A stretch of DNA of 64,000 nucleotides from Halichoerus grypus (Eukaryota > Chordata > Mammalia > Carnivora > Phocidae). The translations under genes were made by a program, and so were the position numbers. Below the pieces are notes generated by a model. The model was given only the letters and a program-made list of their open reading frames with translations, ran no database searches and was not told the origin of the DNA. Positions 10,924 to 22,110 of this stretch are shown piece after piece. The DNA lies in NCBI RefSeq assembly GCF_964656455.1, contig NC_135718.1, forward strand, positions 48,360,014-48,424,013, read 5' to 3'. The number at the start of each line of letters is the position of its first letter. Within the stretch, counting starts at the first letter, position 1.

Positions 10924-11122
10924 TTTCTTTTCTTTTCTTTTCTTTTTTTTTGTTGGGGGGGAGAGAGAGCGAATGGAAGGGCAGAGGGAGAACGTGCGAG
11001 AGAGAATCTTAAGCAGGCTCCACGCCTAGGTGACCCGGGGCTCAATCCCATGACCCTGAGATCATGACCTGAGCCAAAATCAAGAGTCAGACACTTAACC
11101 GACTGAGCCACCCAGGGACCTC
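10924..11122 (-). repeat. SINEC, reverse, with (TTTTC)n tail
   Basis: TGATCCAGCAATTTCT is identical at 10908-10923 and 11123-11138 (16-bp TSD). The tail is a TTTTC microsatellite instead of plain poly-T. The head ends CCACCCAGGGACC. Confidence 0.95.
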
Positions 11123-11636
11123 TGATCCAGCAATTTCTGAGTGTAGACCTAAAAGAAGTGAAAGCAGGGTCTCGAAGAAAGACTTGCACACCCTTGTTCA
11201 CAGCAGCATTACTCGTAACAGCCAAAAGCTGGAACCCACCCACGTGTCTACTGATGGATGAATGGATAAACAGAATGTGAAATGTACACATACTGGGAGC
11301 TCAGCCTTAACAAGGGAGGAGATTCAGCACATGACACAACATAGATGAACCTTAAGGACACTATGCTAAGTAAAATAAGCAAATTATAAAGAGACAAATA
11401 TTGTATGATTCCAGTTATCTGAGGTCCCTAGAGTAGTGAAATTCATAGAAACAGAGGGCAGAATGGTGGTTGTCAGGGGCTAGGGGGAGGGGGAGGAGGG
11501 TGTTGTCCTTTAATGGATACAGAGTTTCAGTTTTTCAAGATAAAAAGAGTTCTGGAGATTGGTTGCAGAAGGATGTACATATATTTAACACTACTAAACT
11601 GTACACTTGATAAAATCTTTAAAAAAGGCGGGGGGG

Positions 11637-11838
11637 ACATCTGGGTGGCTCAGTCTGTTAAGTGTCTGACTTTGATTTTGGCTCAGGTCATGACGTCAGG
11701 GTCCTGGGATGGAGTCCTGTGTCAGGCTAGAGCCTGCTTCTCCCTCTGCTTGCTCTTCCCCCTGCTTGTGCTCTCTCTCTCTCTCCCCGCCCCCCTTCTC
11801 TGACAAATAAATAAATAAAATCTTTTAAAAAAATAAAC
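11637..11838 (+). repeat. SINEC, forward, in L1 tail
   Basis: CATCTGGGTGGCTCAGTCTG through (AAAT)n. The L1 phrase AAACTGTACACTTGA appears on both sides. However, ATAAAATCTTTAAAAAAGGC lies between the left copy and the SINE head. That looks like a leftover SINE tail, so two events may be stacked here. Confidence 0.88.
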
Positions 11839-12155
11839 AAAATAAACTGTACACTTGAAATGGTTAAGACGGTAAGTTTTATGTTATGACTCTTTTGCAC
11901 AATTAAATCATAATTTTTTTTTAAAGAGACACACTTCCTTCCACCAACATACCCAGATACAGCTGGGCAGAGAGACGGGAACATAGTCACCCATCCTAAT
12001 AGGTACCAGGGACAATTTGTTGACTATTTGTTGGAAAGTGCTACACACAAGAATGCACATAGTACAGGGAAGCACAGAGGAGGAAGCATTTCATTTTGCT
12101 TAGGGGTGGAGATGGGGGTGGGTTACGGAGGAAAGGACATTTGAGCTGCACTCTT

Positions 12156-12359
12156 TTTTTTTTTTTTTTTTTTTAAAGATTTTTTATTTATTTATTTGAC
12201 AGAGAGAGAGACAGCGAGAGCAGGAACACAAGCAGGGGGAGAGGGAGAAGCAGGCTTCCTGCCTAGCAGGGAGCCCGATGCGGGGCTCAATCCCAGGACC
12301 CTGGGATCACGACCTGAGCCGAAGGCAGACGCTTAACGACTGAGCCACCCAGGTGCCCC
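12156..12359 (-). repeat. SINEC, reverse, 15-bp TSD
   Basis: TTGAGCTGCACTCTT is identical at 12141-12155 and 12360-12374 around a full-length reverse SINE with a long T-tail. Confidence 0.96.
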
Positions 12360-12429
12360 TTGAGCTGCACTCTTGAAGGTGACTAAGGTCTGACCAGACC
12401 AGAGGATTCTGATTATCACACCAGATTGA

Positions 12430-12590
12430 GGACTCTGGGAAAATTCTATGACTCCTTTGAGCCTCAGTTTCCTGATCCATAAAATGGCAAAAATGCCACC
12501 ATTGTAGGGGAGCCGTGAGGATTAAATAACAGAATGTATAGCAATTAGTCTAACACAAGAACTGGCACAAAATACACAATCATTTAAAGA
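12430..12590 (+). repeat. MIR
   Basis: GAGCCTCAGTTTCCTGATCC, ATAAAATGGCAAAAATG, GTGAGGATTAAATAAC and ACTGGCACAAAATACAC follow the MIR core in order. Confidence 0.7.
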
Positions 12591-13270
12591 TATCGTCCAG
12601 TATCATTGTTACGAATTACCATCATCATTATTCTCATTATATTTTGATCCATGTTGGCAATGGTTGAAGCGAAAGCTAAAATGGTAGGTCAGGGTCAGGT
12701 TAGAAAGGGCCTCAAACAGCCAAGACTTTAGTCATATCTTCCCAGCAGTTAGGAGCCTTGGAAGGTTTTTGAGGCTGAGACTATCTGGAATGTTAGAACT
12801 GGATTTGCTTGCAGTTAAGTTTATCTATTGACCTTATATTTAGCTGGGTTAGGTGTGTGGGCTTCTAGGCCATCCCATCTGGGTTTCGGTGCCATGTTTA
12901 TGTATCAGAGGGGCTTTCAGAGCCAGTCCTTAGGAGAGGCCCAGGAGAAAAGCTGTAAGTGTCAAAAAACAGAGGTAGAGGACCCAGAGAGGAGGATGAC
13001 ACAACTATGACTGGGGAAGAAAACTTACTTTAAAACTGGCCATGTGGGCACCACAGGTTCCTAAGTGAGCAGATATTACAGTTTGCAACATTTCAGGATG
13101 TGGCCTTGGTAACTGTTTTTCTCTCCAACATTTTGTGTTCTGAGATATGTCGTGTGTGTATGTTTGCATGGTGAGGGCATTAGGCAGAACTGTTTGGACG
13201 TGCTCTTCTGAGCAAGGACATCTATGGCAGGGATTGTTCATTGTCCTACAAATCCAGTCTTTCTTTTTTC
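12591..13270. other. Intergenic, no recognised gene or clear repeat
   Basis: A 92-aa reverse ORF here has no recognised similarity. The 12660-12830 part (AGAAAGGGCCTCAAACAGCC) could be a decayed repeat. Confidence 0.4.
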
Positions 13271-13274
13271 TTAT

Positions 13275-13660
13275 CGTTGGCATATGGGTACAAGAATAAA
13301 GACTACATTTCCTAGCATCACTTGCAGTTAACCACTGGGATATAAGAGAAAGTGTCTTGTGTAACTTCCTGAAAGTGTATTCAAAGAAAAAGGGAAACTT
13401 TCTTTTTCTTTCATCCTTGTTGGCTGGAGTATAGTGTGATCGCTGGAGCTCAAGCAGCCTCTTGGAAGTTTAAGCAGCTCAAGTCATGTGCAGAGCAGTG
13501 GAATAAGATAGAAGAAACCATGGAGCATTATACCAACCTAGAGAGCTGACCTGTGGTCTTCATTTATGTGGGAGAAGAATATACTTCTAGTCTAATCTGC
13601 TATTATTTGGGAGGTCTTGTTGCTCACAGTAAAACAATCATAACCGTCACAGTAGCCAAT
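13275..13660 (+). repeat. MLT1-like (old MaLR LTR) remnant
   Basis: AAAGACTACATTTCCTAGCA, GTGTAACTTCCTGAAAGTGT, GTTGGCTGGAGTATAG and TTGTTGCTCACAGTAAAACA resemble older MLT1 LTRs in forward orientation. No internal retroviral sequence is seen. The family call is tentative. Confidence 0.4.
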
Positions 13661-13893
13661 AAACTCTGGACTTAACTCCCTTTGGTGGCCTTTCTGAACG
13701 ATTTTAGTTTCCCTCAAACTCTCAGCCTGAAGAAAGTGAATTCAATTGGTGTTAGAGAGACCACCCTGGTGCCACCGAGTGAGATGAACTCCAGATGAGA
13801 ATACCTGGAAGCAGGTGAATCACTTCAGGAAGCAGTTAGGCATTTACCTGCTAACGTTAACAATTGCATACTGTGACCCAGCAACTCCCTTTA

Positions 13894-14097
13894 TTTTTTT
13901 TTAAGTTTTTTTTTTTTTAAAGATTTTATTTATTTATTTGACAGAGAGTGAGAGAGCATAAGCAGGGGAAGCAGCAGGCAGAGAGAGAGGGAGAAGCAGG
14001 CTCCCCGCCGAACAGAGAGCCCAATGCGGGGCTCGATCCCAGCATGACCCAAGCCGAAGGCAGCCGCTTAACCGACTGAGCCACCCAGGCGCCCTTC
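13894..14097 (-). repeat. SINEC, reverse
   Basis: Full reverse SINE. Flanks CAGCAACTCCCTTTA (left) and CAGCAGTTCCCTTTA (right) are a TSD with two mismatches. The usual 'ccaggaccc-tgggatcatgacctg' linker is shortened to CCCAGCATGACCC. Confidence 0.93.
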
Positions 14098-14419
14098 AGC
14101 AGTTCCCTTTAAACACTTGAGAGAGATTTGTGCACACGTGCATCAGTCGGGAGTCACATACAGCAGCACTGTGAGTAATCACCAAAGACTGGCCACAACC
14201 CAAATGACCATCAACAGGAGAATGGCTCCGTAAATTGTGGTGTGTTGACACAATAGAATTGACCATGCCACCAGGAGAAGGAATGGACTACCACTGCAAG
14301 CATCAGCATGGGCAAAACTCTAAATAAATCATGTTGCAGAAAGGTCGTGAGGCACAGAAGAAAATGTGCAATCCTAGAAAATCCAAAACCAGGCCACTCT
14401 AGACAATGTGTTGTTTAGT

Positions 14420-14455
14420 GATATATATATATATATACATATACATACATATATT
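14420..14455. repeat. (AT)n / (CATA)n microsatellite
   Basis: ATATATATATATATATACAT followed by ATACATACATATATT. Likely length-polymorphic. Confidence 0.9.
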
Positions 14456-14480
14456 CATGGCCAAACTATAGAGAAAAGCC

Positions 14481-14869
14481 AAAAATGGTTCACACCGGGT
14501 TCAGGATGGAGATTGGAGGGGCAGAGGGGGGTGATGGTCTGTCCGTGGAGAGAGCACAGGAGGCCTTGGAGGTCTGGCTAAATGCTATTTCTTACCCTGG
14601 GCGGCGGGAGAGGGTGTGACTCTGTGGGTGTGTGCTCTGGCATTATACTCTAAACTATCCACGTGCATTTTCTGCTCTTTTCTGAACGTGAGAGAGACAG
14701 GGAGGGAGGAAGAGTTAAGGCTCTGTTTTGACAGTGCAGAGGAGAGAGGATGAATGCCTTTCTCCTCTTCCTTCCCCGTCAGCAATAATGACTCATTCCA
14801 CCACCATTTAGCACTTACTCCATTCTGCTTGAATTGCTCTGAGCTGTTAACACATCTGTCTCCCTCTGT
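14481..14869. other. Intergenic, nothing recognised
   Basis: Single-copy-looking sequence between the old L1 fragment and an L2 fragment. The reverse ORF at 14585-14884 has no recognised similarity. Confidence 0.4.
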
Positions 14870-15010
14870 CATTAATTTATTCATTCAGCTGACAATTATT
14901 GAAAGTCCCCAAAGTGTCAGCAGGAGGGAGGGGGCGACGGGGGGGAGTTCACCAGTACAGATGAACAAACCTGGCCTCTCCTCCTGCAGCTCAGAGTCTA
15001 GTCGCGGACG
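14870..15010 (+). repeat. L2 fragment
   Basis: TTATTCATTCAGCTGACAAT and GTACAGATGAACAAACCTGG, then CTCCTGCAGCTCAGAGTCTA, follow the order of the L2 3' end, with a G-rich insert. Confidence 0.5.
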
Positions 15011-15579
15011 CGCATGAGTCTCTAAAATGTGGCCTCATTTGGCCCCGTGCCTTCGGGGCCTGGATTCTAATAGAGGGGGCAACATTTGAGCTGAAGGCAG
15101 TGATGTACCTGAGAGCCCGGATGGGCCTTCCTGCAGCTCTGTATCCCAGGTGTTCCTGCCCCTCCTAGCACAGCAGTGGAGGCTCTCAGAGTGTTGTTGG
15201 GGCTGGTGTGCTGGGAAGCTCTCCAAGCTTAGTGCGCAAGCTGCATTCAGAGTCCCGGTGTGGGGGTCGCGGTTTCCCAGACTGACCTGGGGCGCTGGTT
15301 AATAGCTCAGGTTCTCAGGCTGCTGCCCTGGAGGGCCTGGCCTCGCAGGTCTGAGCTGGGGCCCCAGAATCTGGATGTCAGACTCTCTCCTCTGTGATCG
15401 CACGTGTTGTCTAGCGACACGTATATTCTGCTCCCTTCTGAATGTAAGGCATTTCACCCTTTGGGAGGCCCTGAGGGACTGGCTGGGGATTAACAGAGTG
15501 GCCTCTTCATTCCCAGAAAGGTGCTAGACCTCAGGTGGAGAAGGCCTTATTCACGTCTGTCCTCTCGGCACCTCTTCTA

Positions 15580-15720
15580 CTTGCTAATTGTGTGACCTTG
15601 GACACCTCACTCGACCTCCTTGTGACTCAGTTTCCCCATTTGTGAAGTGGGTGTGCTGAGAATGGCGCATACTCAGCGGGCTGCTCTGAGGACCGAGAGA
15701 GCTAATACATGGGAAGCTGT
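15580..15720 (+). repeat. MIR
   Basis: GCTAATTGTGTGACCTTGGA, CTCAGTTTCCCCATTTGTGA and GAGAGCTAATACATGGG follow the MIR consensus order. Confidence 0.75.
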
Positions 15721-17869
15721 GAAAATAGTTCATGCGCCGACATCGTGCCCTGTTGCTTTTGTCTTGTGCCAAGCTGGGGCCAGCCGGGGGTAGAGCTGAC
15801 CCCTGGAAAGGGAAGGGACACCAGAGTGAGTTGCCTGAATAAAGGAGGCTGGGAGAGGCTGGGTGGGGCACTCCGAAACCAAGCAGGAAAAGTCTCTCCA
15901 TGTACAAGCCGTGATGAACCTTCCCTGCTTGGGAAGCTTCTGGGCTCCTGGTAACTCACTGTTGGGTGCACTTTTGCTCTCTTTAGCCCACTTTACTTTC
16001 ACCCGTAGGTAAAGGTGACATGCATGGAGTTCCGGAAAAGGCTCACGTGTTTGCTTTCAGAAGCCTCTGGAGGAGAGGACCTGGGGTAAGTAGACACTTC
16101 TGCGTGGGCTTCAGGGTCCTTCTCTGAGAAAAATGAGGGCCCTGGACATGTGGATATACCCAGGCGTGCTCAAAACAAGAGGGCACTGGGTTATGTGGCC
16201 ACCGAATGGAGATCAGAGGGGACTCAGGGAATGGGGGCATATCAGGAGGCTCTCCCGCAATCCAAGGCCGTTTCTTCCCCAGAGATTTGTGCCCAGAATT
16301 ATTATCCTGTTTCACAGGTATGACAACAGAGTCACAAAGCAATGAGGCAATTAAGAGAGGTGGAAATAAATGGAGACCGCCCACAGGAGAATAAGCAGAG
16401 GCCATCTACTCTCCATTTGCTCTAGCAAGGGAGTCAGCCCCCATCACTTGCTTTCTGGTGTGCGGAGAAGTGGTCAAGTTTCGTAGTGGAAAGGGGGAAG
16501 ACTCCAGGAGCACCCAGACTGGAGGCTTGGCAGGGGGAAGCTGGAAGCGGAGCACCCTGTGGGATTGGCGAGGGAAGCCGATTTGGCTTTCTTCGGTGGG
16601 TCCTACGTTGGAGGCAGAAATCCGGGAAGCTGTCAGTTCTGAAGTCCTGGCTCTACCGGGCCGATTCCTGCAGGCATTATTGTTTGGTCCCTGGACCAGT
16701 TGCTGGAGGCAGTGGGTTGGCTCTCCGACCTTGGCTTCAGATGGTGGGTCAGAGTTCTATTTTTATATATGGCCTGGCCATTGTCCACTTAGATCTGCAG
16801 TCTCCTAGAGGTCCTCATGGCCTTGCACTCCCGCAGCTACCTCTGCTGTGGCCCGCCGCCTGAGTGTGCGGCCTCATGAGGCCTCCCATGGAGGTGCTTT
16901 CCCCCAGGGACCAACCCCAGTAAAGCTGTGCAGAGCTGGATGCTTCCTGGCTGGAAACGAGAGGCCCGCATTCCATCCGGCCACTGTTTCTCCTCCACCA
17001 GGGAGGTTTGCTTCAACAGCAGCCTTGCTGACACCCATGGGGAGTTGTTCCCAAGGCCGTCAATTCTACCCCGGTGCTGTCGCTTTCCATCTTTGCGATC
17101 CTGAGCAGGTTGGCTTGCTCCTCTGAGCCTCCATGTGGACTAGAAGCACGGTGACCACCACGTGGTGTGGGGGAGAGACAACGGAGAGAATGTGCGAAAG
17201 GATTTCGAATGCCCTGGAGGGGTTGGGGCTCCGGTGGGCTTCTGATTTTACCCAAACCAGAGTTCCCAGGCTGCACCGTCCCCTCTAGCAGGCGGTTTCT
17301 GGCTTTGGTTCATTCTTTCCACCTCCAAGAGTTCGCCAGGGCCATGGGTCCGTTTGCACTTGATGTACGTATGTCTGCACAGCTTTACAACTGTCGCGTT
17401 CTAGCTTGTTCTCTGGCCACGGGGTTTCATTCCTTGGAAGGCAGGGGTAGTTCTGATGCATTTTCCGAGGCTTCTTGGCCGGTAGGGATTCTTCTCCCTA
17501 CCGGATGAGAGACACACACACGGCCAGTGGGCTGGGGGAGGTAGGAATGCTGAGCCTCGGGGACCTCATCTGTCGAATGGAGCTGATGGTGGCGCATACT
17601 AGCCGTGTGTGGTGGAGAGTAGTAACTGGGGGCTGCCAGGGAGACGTTTTAGTGCAGGGCGTGTAGTTGGCCCTCAGGAAAGGGGGACTGTCATCGTGTG
17701 CCCTGTGGCTGGGGCTGTAATAAGCCTAGAGACCCTGGTGCTCCCAGACTAGAGTCTCTGGTCTAGACCAGAGAGATGAAGTGGCCCCAGGGAGTTCCTG
17801 AGCGCAACCACAGGCTCCAGAAGCAGGTAATCTCCTGGCCTTCTCTAATTCGCTCTTACAACACATAGT
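15721..17869. other. Upstream single-copy region, no gene recognised
   Basis: About 2.1 kb almost free of recognisable repeats, moderately GC-rich. Many overlapping ORFs of 60-125 aa occur on both strands, but none shows a recognisable domain or a convincing exon structure. If any regulatory elements or non-coding exons lie upstream of DLG5, this repeat-poor block is a plausible place, but nothing in the sequence proves it. Confidence 0.4.
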
Positions 17870-18110
17870 TCTGAGCCTCTGTCAGGCATCAGACGAGATG
17901 CTGGTGATGCACAGGTGAGCCGGACAGGTGTTCAGTGGAGCTTAGAGTCTTGGTGTCCCATAAGAGATGATGTAAACTGTGAGAAATGCCAGGAAGGAAA
18001 GTTACTGCTCAAAGGGACTCGAAGCCCATTTTGATAATTTGGGGGAGATGCTGGATCTGGGTGGGCTTCTGCAGAAATGACCTTTAAAGTGAGGTCTGAA
18101 GGGTGGAAAG
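17870..18110 (+). repeat. L2 3' end fragment
   Basis: GATGCTGGTGATGCACAGG, TGGAGCTTAGAGTCTTGGTG and AAGTGAGGTCTGAAGGGTGG follow the L2 3' end order (last-kilobase phrases). Confidence 0.6.
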
Positions 18111-18860
18111 GTGCTAGCTTCCCTCTGCTCCTTTGCCTGGGTTTTTTGGATCCTCAGGTACTTCTGAAGCATCTGCTGCAGGCCTCTACCATCATAGGGC
18201 CATCCTGGCAGGGCTGTGAGAAAAGTAGCACTGCGAAGTCCCTGTCCCAGTGTGTTTGGGTGCTAGAACCTACCCCGGCGACACGGTAAACAATGCGAGA
18301 CAATGGGTGAAGGCAACAGGGGGAGAAGTGGTTTGAGGCCGAAGCACCTCTGGAGTTCTGGGGAGGGGAGGGTGGAGTCAGCAGGAGGCTTTCCTGGTCC
18401 TAAACGTTGAGAGGGGTTTGGACAGGTAAAGAGGAGGCATCGGAGGAGAGGGCTAGAGAGGGTCAGTCACTGGAGCATTCGGGGGTCGGGATGGGGTGGG
18501 GATAATAGATGACATTAGAAGCCGGCAAACCTTAGACATCCAGCTGAGGAGGTGCACTTGGTCCTGTAGGCAATGGGGAGCTAGCAAAGACTCTTGAGGA
18601 AATGAGGAGGTAGCAGTGTTCTGATGAGGGGAATCCTGCAATTCTTGAAGCATAGATGGGAGACTAGGCTGACCAGTCTTGCCCCACTAAGCTTCATGAA
18701 GATGACTGCTCATACCTGAAGTTCAGCATCATTGTTGTCAAACTAACAACGCTTTGGGAGAAGTAACTAAAGGAAGATGTATCACATGATATCAGAACCT
18801 TTCCAAATGTGGCTTCAAACTGGTTTCTGTAGAAGGGACACCCTCTGGAAGTGTTTAATA
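18111..18860. other. Intergenic, nothing firmly recognised
   Basis: No gene seen. Parts of 18370-18650 may be further decayed L2/DNA repeat but I cannot place them. Confidence 0.35.
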
Positions 18861-18861
18861 T

Positions 18862-19155
18862 TTTTTTAAGATTATTTATTTATTGGGGCACCTGGGTGGC
18901 TCAGTCATTAAGCGTCTGCCTTTGGCTCGGGTCATGATCCCAGGGTCCTGGGATCGAGCCCTGCATCAGGCTCCCAGCTCAACAGGAAGCCTGCTTCTCC
19001 CTCTCCCACTCCCCCTGCTTGTGTTCCCTCTCTCACTGTGTCTCTCTCTGTCAAATAAATAAAATCTTTTAAAAAAAAAGATTATTTATTTATTTGACAC
19101 AGAGAGAGAGAGAGAACAAGCAGGGGGAGTGGCAGGCAGAAGGAGAGGGAGATAA
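18862..19155 (-). repeat. Truncated SINEC (reverse) hosting a forward SINE
   Basis: TTTTTTTAAGATTATTTATT starts a reverse SINE. After the nested copy it resumes with TTATTTGACACAGAGAGAG and AACAAGCAGGGGGAGTGG, but stops near 19155 without the tRNA-like head. It is truncated at its 5' end. Confidence 0.85.
18884..19077 (+). repeat. SINEC, forward, nested in reverse SINE
   Basis: GGGGCACCTGGGTGGCTCAG through TCAAATAAATAAAATC. The TSD AAGATTATTTATTTAT is identical at 18868-18883 and 19078-19093, inside the tail of the older reverse SINE. Confidence 0.95.
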
Positions 19156-19309
19156 ATGCCGAGGAAGGATAAAGGATGGGAGCTGGGGCATGAGCCTTGC
19201 AGGGCTGCTGCAGACAGTTTGTGTGGGTACGCAGAGGGACTAAAATAACTGCAGTTGAAGACTCAAAGGAGGGCACGGGCTAGTCTAGACAGAGCGATGA
19301 ATGTAAGTG

Positions 19310-19460
19310 ATGAACTTGAATCCTTGCCCCAGTTCTGACAGTGTAGTTTTGGGCAAGCAACTTCTTGGCTCTTCGTTTGCAAGATGAGGCGGGTAGCCCT
19401 CGGGCCTAGCCTAGGGCACGGCACACAGTGAGCACTCAATAAATAGTTGTTAACTATTTA
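19310..19460 (+). repeat. MIR
   Basis: TAGTTTTGGGCAAGCAACTT, GGCACACAGTGAGCACTCAA and TAAATAGTTGTTAA match the 3' half of MIR. Confidence 0.7.
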
Positions 19461-20319
19461 TTTAATTGTTAATCATTAATTAATTCTTTCTAAGGTTCTC
19501 AAATGCTTTGAATCTCTGATCTCACCCTGTCCCAGTACCTTGGGCAAGCCTTATTACTAAATGAGACTCTCCCAGATTTCCTGTTTTAAAATTTTAGGAA
19601 ATTTGCCTCTGGGCTATTCCTGAACTAAGAACAAAAGCCGTTTGGAGGAAAAATGTCTTCATGATTCGAGAAGCTACCAAGAGCCTAGCTTAAGCTAGTA
19701 TTTTTTCTAAACAGGTATATAGTTCATTTCATTGTCACAGCATTCTTAAAAAGTGGGGTGAAACATAGCGTCTTCATAAATAGAATTCCATTTTCAGCAT
19801 CCTGGGGGAATTCATTCAGTTCAAGAACTCTGCAAGGAGATCCTTTTAAATGTCACACCTCAGGGATAGGGCCACACGCACTTTCTAGGGTGGGGCAGGG
19901 AGACTATCCTAGAAAGGATTACATCTCTGCTCACACACATCCCTGTGTACTCACAGACACCCCCGCTCACAGAGAAACAGTCCCACGATGCCCTCCCACG
20001 CGTGTTGTGCACACATGCTCACGCGCTCTCTCGCGTGCAGCCTTGTTTCCTGCCAAAGGAGCTGCACACGTGGAGCGGAGCACCAGGATCGCTTCCTCCA
20101 GGGAACAGCTGTTGCTTATCTATTAGAACATAAAATTCAGGGTCAGAGGCCTCTGGGGCCCCAGCTCACTCAGACTGCAGAGAAAGCCTGGTTTCTAAGT
20201 TTCTTCATTCGAAAACCTTCCCTCGGATTGTTGGTGGAGAACTGGATTTTGTTTTTAAAAGATGCCATAAATAATTACCCCCAAAGCAAGTCCTGCTGGA
20301 AGAGTAGGTTTCCATTCAC
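19461..20319. other. Intergenic, single-copy-like
   Basis: No gene recognised. ORFs at 19758-20368 overlap in several frames and carry no domain I recognise. CACACACA-rich stretches occur near 19930-20030. Confidence 0.4.
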
Positions 20320-20470
20320 TCATACAACAGGGTTGTTGCTGTTTTGTTGTTGTTGTTGTTGTTGTTAAGTGCCTACCAAACGGCGGGCGTCATGGTAAGT
20401 ACTGGGGGTTTCGCAGTGAACACGAAGATATTGTTCCTGTGTCTGCAGAGCTCAGAGGCTTTGGGAATTG
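20320..20470 (+). repeat. L2 fragment with (TTG)n
   Basis: CCATTCACTCATACAACAGG, then a (TTG)n microsatellite at 20332-20366, then AAGTGCCTACCAAACGGCGG and GTACTGGGGGTTTCGCAGTG, which is the L2 'gcctactatgtgccaggc' region. Confidence 0.65.
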
Positions 20471-21000
20471 TCAGTTTTCTACGACTGCCATAACAAACTT
20501 GCCTCAAACGTAGGGCTTTAAAACCCATATTTACTATCTCATAGCTCTGAAGGTCTGAAGTCCCAGTTGGCTCAACTGGTTTCTACACTCAGAGTCTCAC
20601 AAGCCTAAACATCAAGCTATCAGCCGGCGGGGCTCTAATAGGGAGGCTGTTTGCTTGCTGGCTATCAGCTGGAGACCATCCCTTGCTTCTATAGCCTCTC
20701 TTGGGTCTTTGCACTGGGCCCCTACGTCTCAGAGCCCCCAACGGCAAGTCAAATCCTTCTCGTGGTTGCAATCTCTCGACTTCCCCCTCTACTGTCTCCA
20801 ATCTGAGAAAATTCTCTGCTTTTAAGGGCTCATGTGGTTTGCCCGGGCCCCCCTGCCTAATCCAGGCAGCTGTCCCCATCTTAAAGTCTGTAACTTTAAT
20901 CACATCTGCACTATCCCTTTTTGCCTTGTAACATAACACACTTCACATTCACAGGTTCTGGGGACTGGATGTGGACATCTTAGGTGGGGCCATTTTGCCC
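20471..21000 (-). repeat. MLT1 LTR (MaLR), reverse
   Basis: TACGACTGCCATAACAAACT at the left is the reversed LTR 3' end. CATTCACAGGTTCTGGGGAC and GTGGGGCCATTTTGCCC lie toward the 5' end at right. This is an old endogenous-retrovirus-like LTR with no coding sequence. One of three reverse-strand MLT1 copies in the window. Confidence 0.72.
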
Positions 21001-21439
21001 TTATGAGAGGAGGTTGGAAAGGCATGTCTGGCTTCTTAAAGTAAATAACATCGAAGTTGAAATGTGAAGAATGGGCTCTGAATCAAAGGATTAACACTCC
21101 CAGGCAGGACTGGGCTTGCAGTCCTGGAGGGGGCCTTGCCTTCAAATACTACATTAGTTTGAGCATCGGTTTCCCAGCAGGGTCTGGTGGGTCCAGCGTG
21201 TAGCAGGGCAAGGCAGGAGAGGGTGCGGCTCCTGGTGCTTAGCACAGTGGGGAGAGGGGGAGGTGGCTCCAAAGTGGGTGGAGTTCGGGCACCTATACTG
21301 AGCTCCCCACCTGCTGCCCACTTCTGGGGGTATCTCTCTCATTTTGCTTCTGAGGCTGCTCCTAGCTGAGGTATTCTTCCCATCTTTCTGTTTTTGGCAG
21401 AAATTATTTTTGAAATGGAGCCACAGTGCAAAAACTCGA
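21001..21439. other. Intergenic, nothing recognised
   Basis: No gene, exon or clear repeat was identified between the MLT1 LTR and the L2 fragment. Confidence 0.4.
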
Positions 21440-21560
21440 GTTTATTCATTCATATGTTCACAGATTAATTAAAAAATATGTACTGAGCCGCTAACACAGG
21501 CCAGGCGCCGTGCTAGGGGGATACGGCAGAGAACAAGGTAGAAGGGGCCCCTGCTCTTGC
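21440..21560 (+). repeat. L2 fragment
   Basis: TTCATTCATATGTTCACAGA, ACAGGCCAGGCGCCGTGCTA and ATACGGCAGAGAACAAGGTA follow the L2 3' end order. Confidence 0.65.
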
Positions 21561-21724
21561 CATCTGAATACAAGTCAAATGCAAGTCTTTAAGCCGGAGG
21601 CCACAGCCTTTCATTCAGGAATCTGGAAACAGCTGCTCAAAACCTGTCTCTACGTGCCTTGGAGAGTCTTTCCTCTCAGACCCACAAGAGTAGAAGCCAA
21701 AAGCACAGTGACATCTACCAGTGA

Positions 21725-21779
21725 TTGAGCACTAACTACTTTATATATATATACGTACTTTTGAGCACTAACTACTTTA
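21725..21779. repeat. 36-bp offset direct repeat, 19 bp identical
   Basis: TTGAGCACTAACTACTTTA occurs at 21725-21743 and 21761-21779. Between them lies a short TA tract and ACGTACTT. This is either a slippage duplication or a target-site-like duplication around a tiny insert. Confidence 0.9.
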
Positions 21780-21789
21780 ATACTCTAAT

Positions 21790-22110
21790 GATATCCCTAT
21801 ATTAAAGATGAGGAGACTGAGGCACAGGAGTTTTACCCAACATCACATGGCTACTAAGTTGCAAAGCTAGTATTTAAATCAGGCATTCTGTCTGCGGAAG
21901 TTGCCTGATCAAGTGCTACATTATGGGGGTTCTATGCCCACCAGATACCAGGCATTGTGCTAGGGCTTTGTATCAGCCCTAGCTCTGAACCCTCCTAACT
22001 CTGCCAAAGGGTGATGTTTATTCCCAGTTTAGAAATGCAGAAACGGAGGCTCAGAAAAGTTAAGCAGGAGCCCAGGCATACAGAGCCACTGAGTGTCTGT
22101 GGTGGGATCT
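21790..22110 (-). repeat. Two reverse MIR fragments
   Basis: First: GATGAGGAGACTGAGGCACA and CATCACATGGCTACTAAGTT (21808-21890). Second: CCAGATACCAGGCATTGTGC, CAGAAACGGAGGCTCAGAAA (21941-22060). Both follow the reversed MIR order. Confidence 0.7.

Larger units (their letters stand above)
10841..11905 (+). repeat. L1M 3' end, with internal deletion and two SINE insertions
   Basis: CACCTCACACCCATTAGGAT and ACAAGTGTTGGCAAAGATGT are the 3' end of L1 ORF2. GATCCAGCAATTTCT, TGGATGAATGGATAAACAGA and AGTTCTGGAGATTGGTTGCA continue into the 3' UTR. The usual sequence between 'aagatgtg' and 'gatccagcaatt' is missing, so the copy is internally deleted as well as degraded. Confidence 0.8.
13780..14480 (+). 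repeat. Ancient L1 3' fragment, split by a SINE
   Basis: GTGACCCAGCAACTCCC, then after the SINE GCAGCACTGTGAGTAATCAC and CAACCCAAATGACCATCAAC are diverged versions of L1 3' end phrases. An AT microsatellite (14420-14455) lies within it. Confidence 0.6.
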
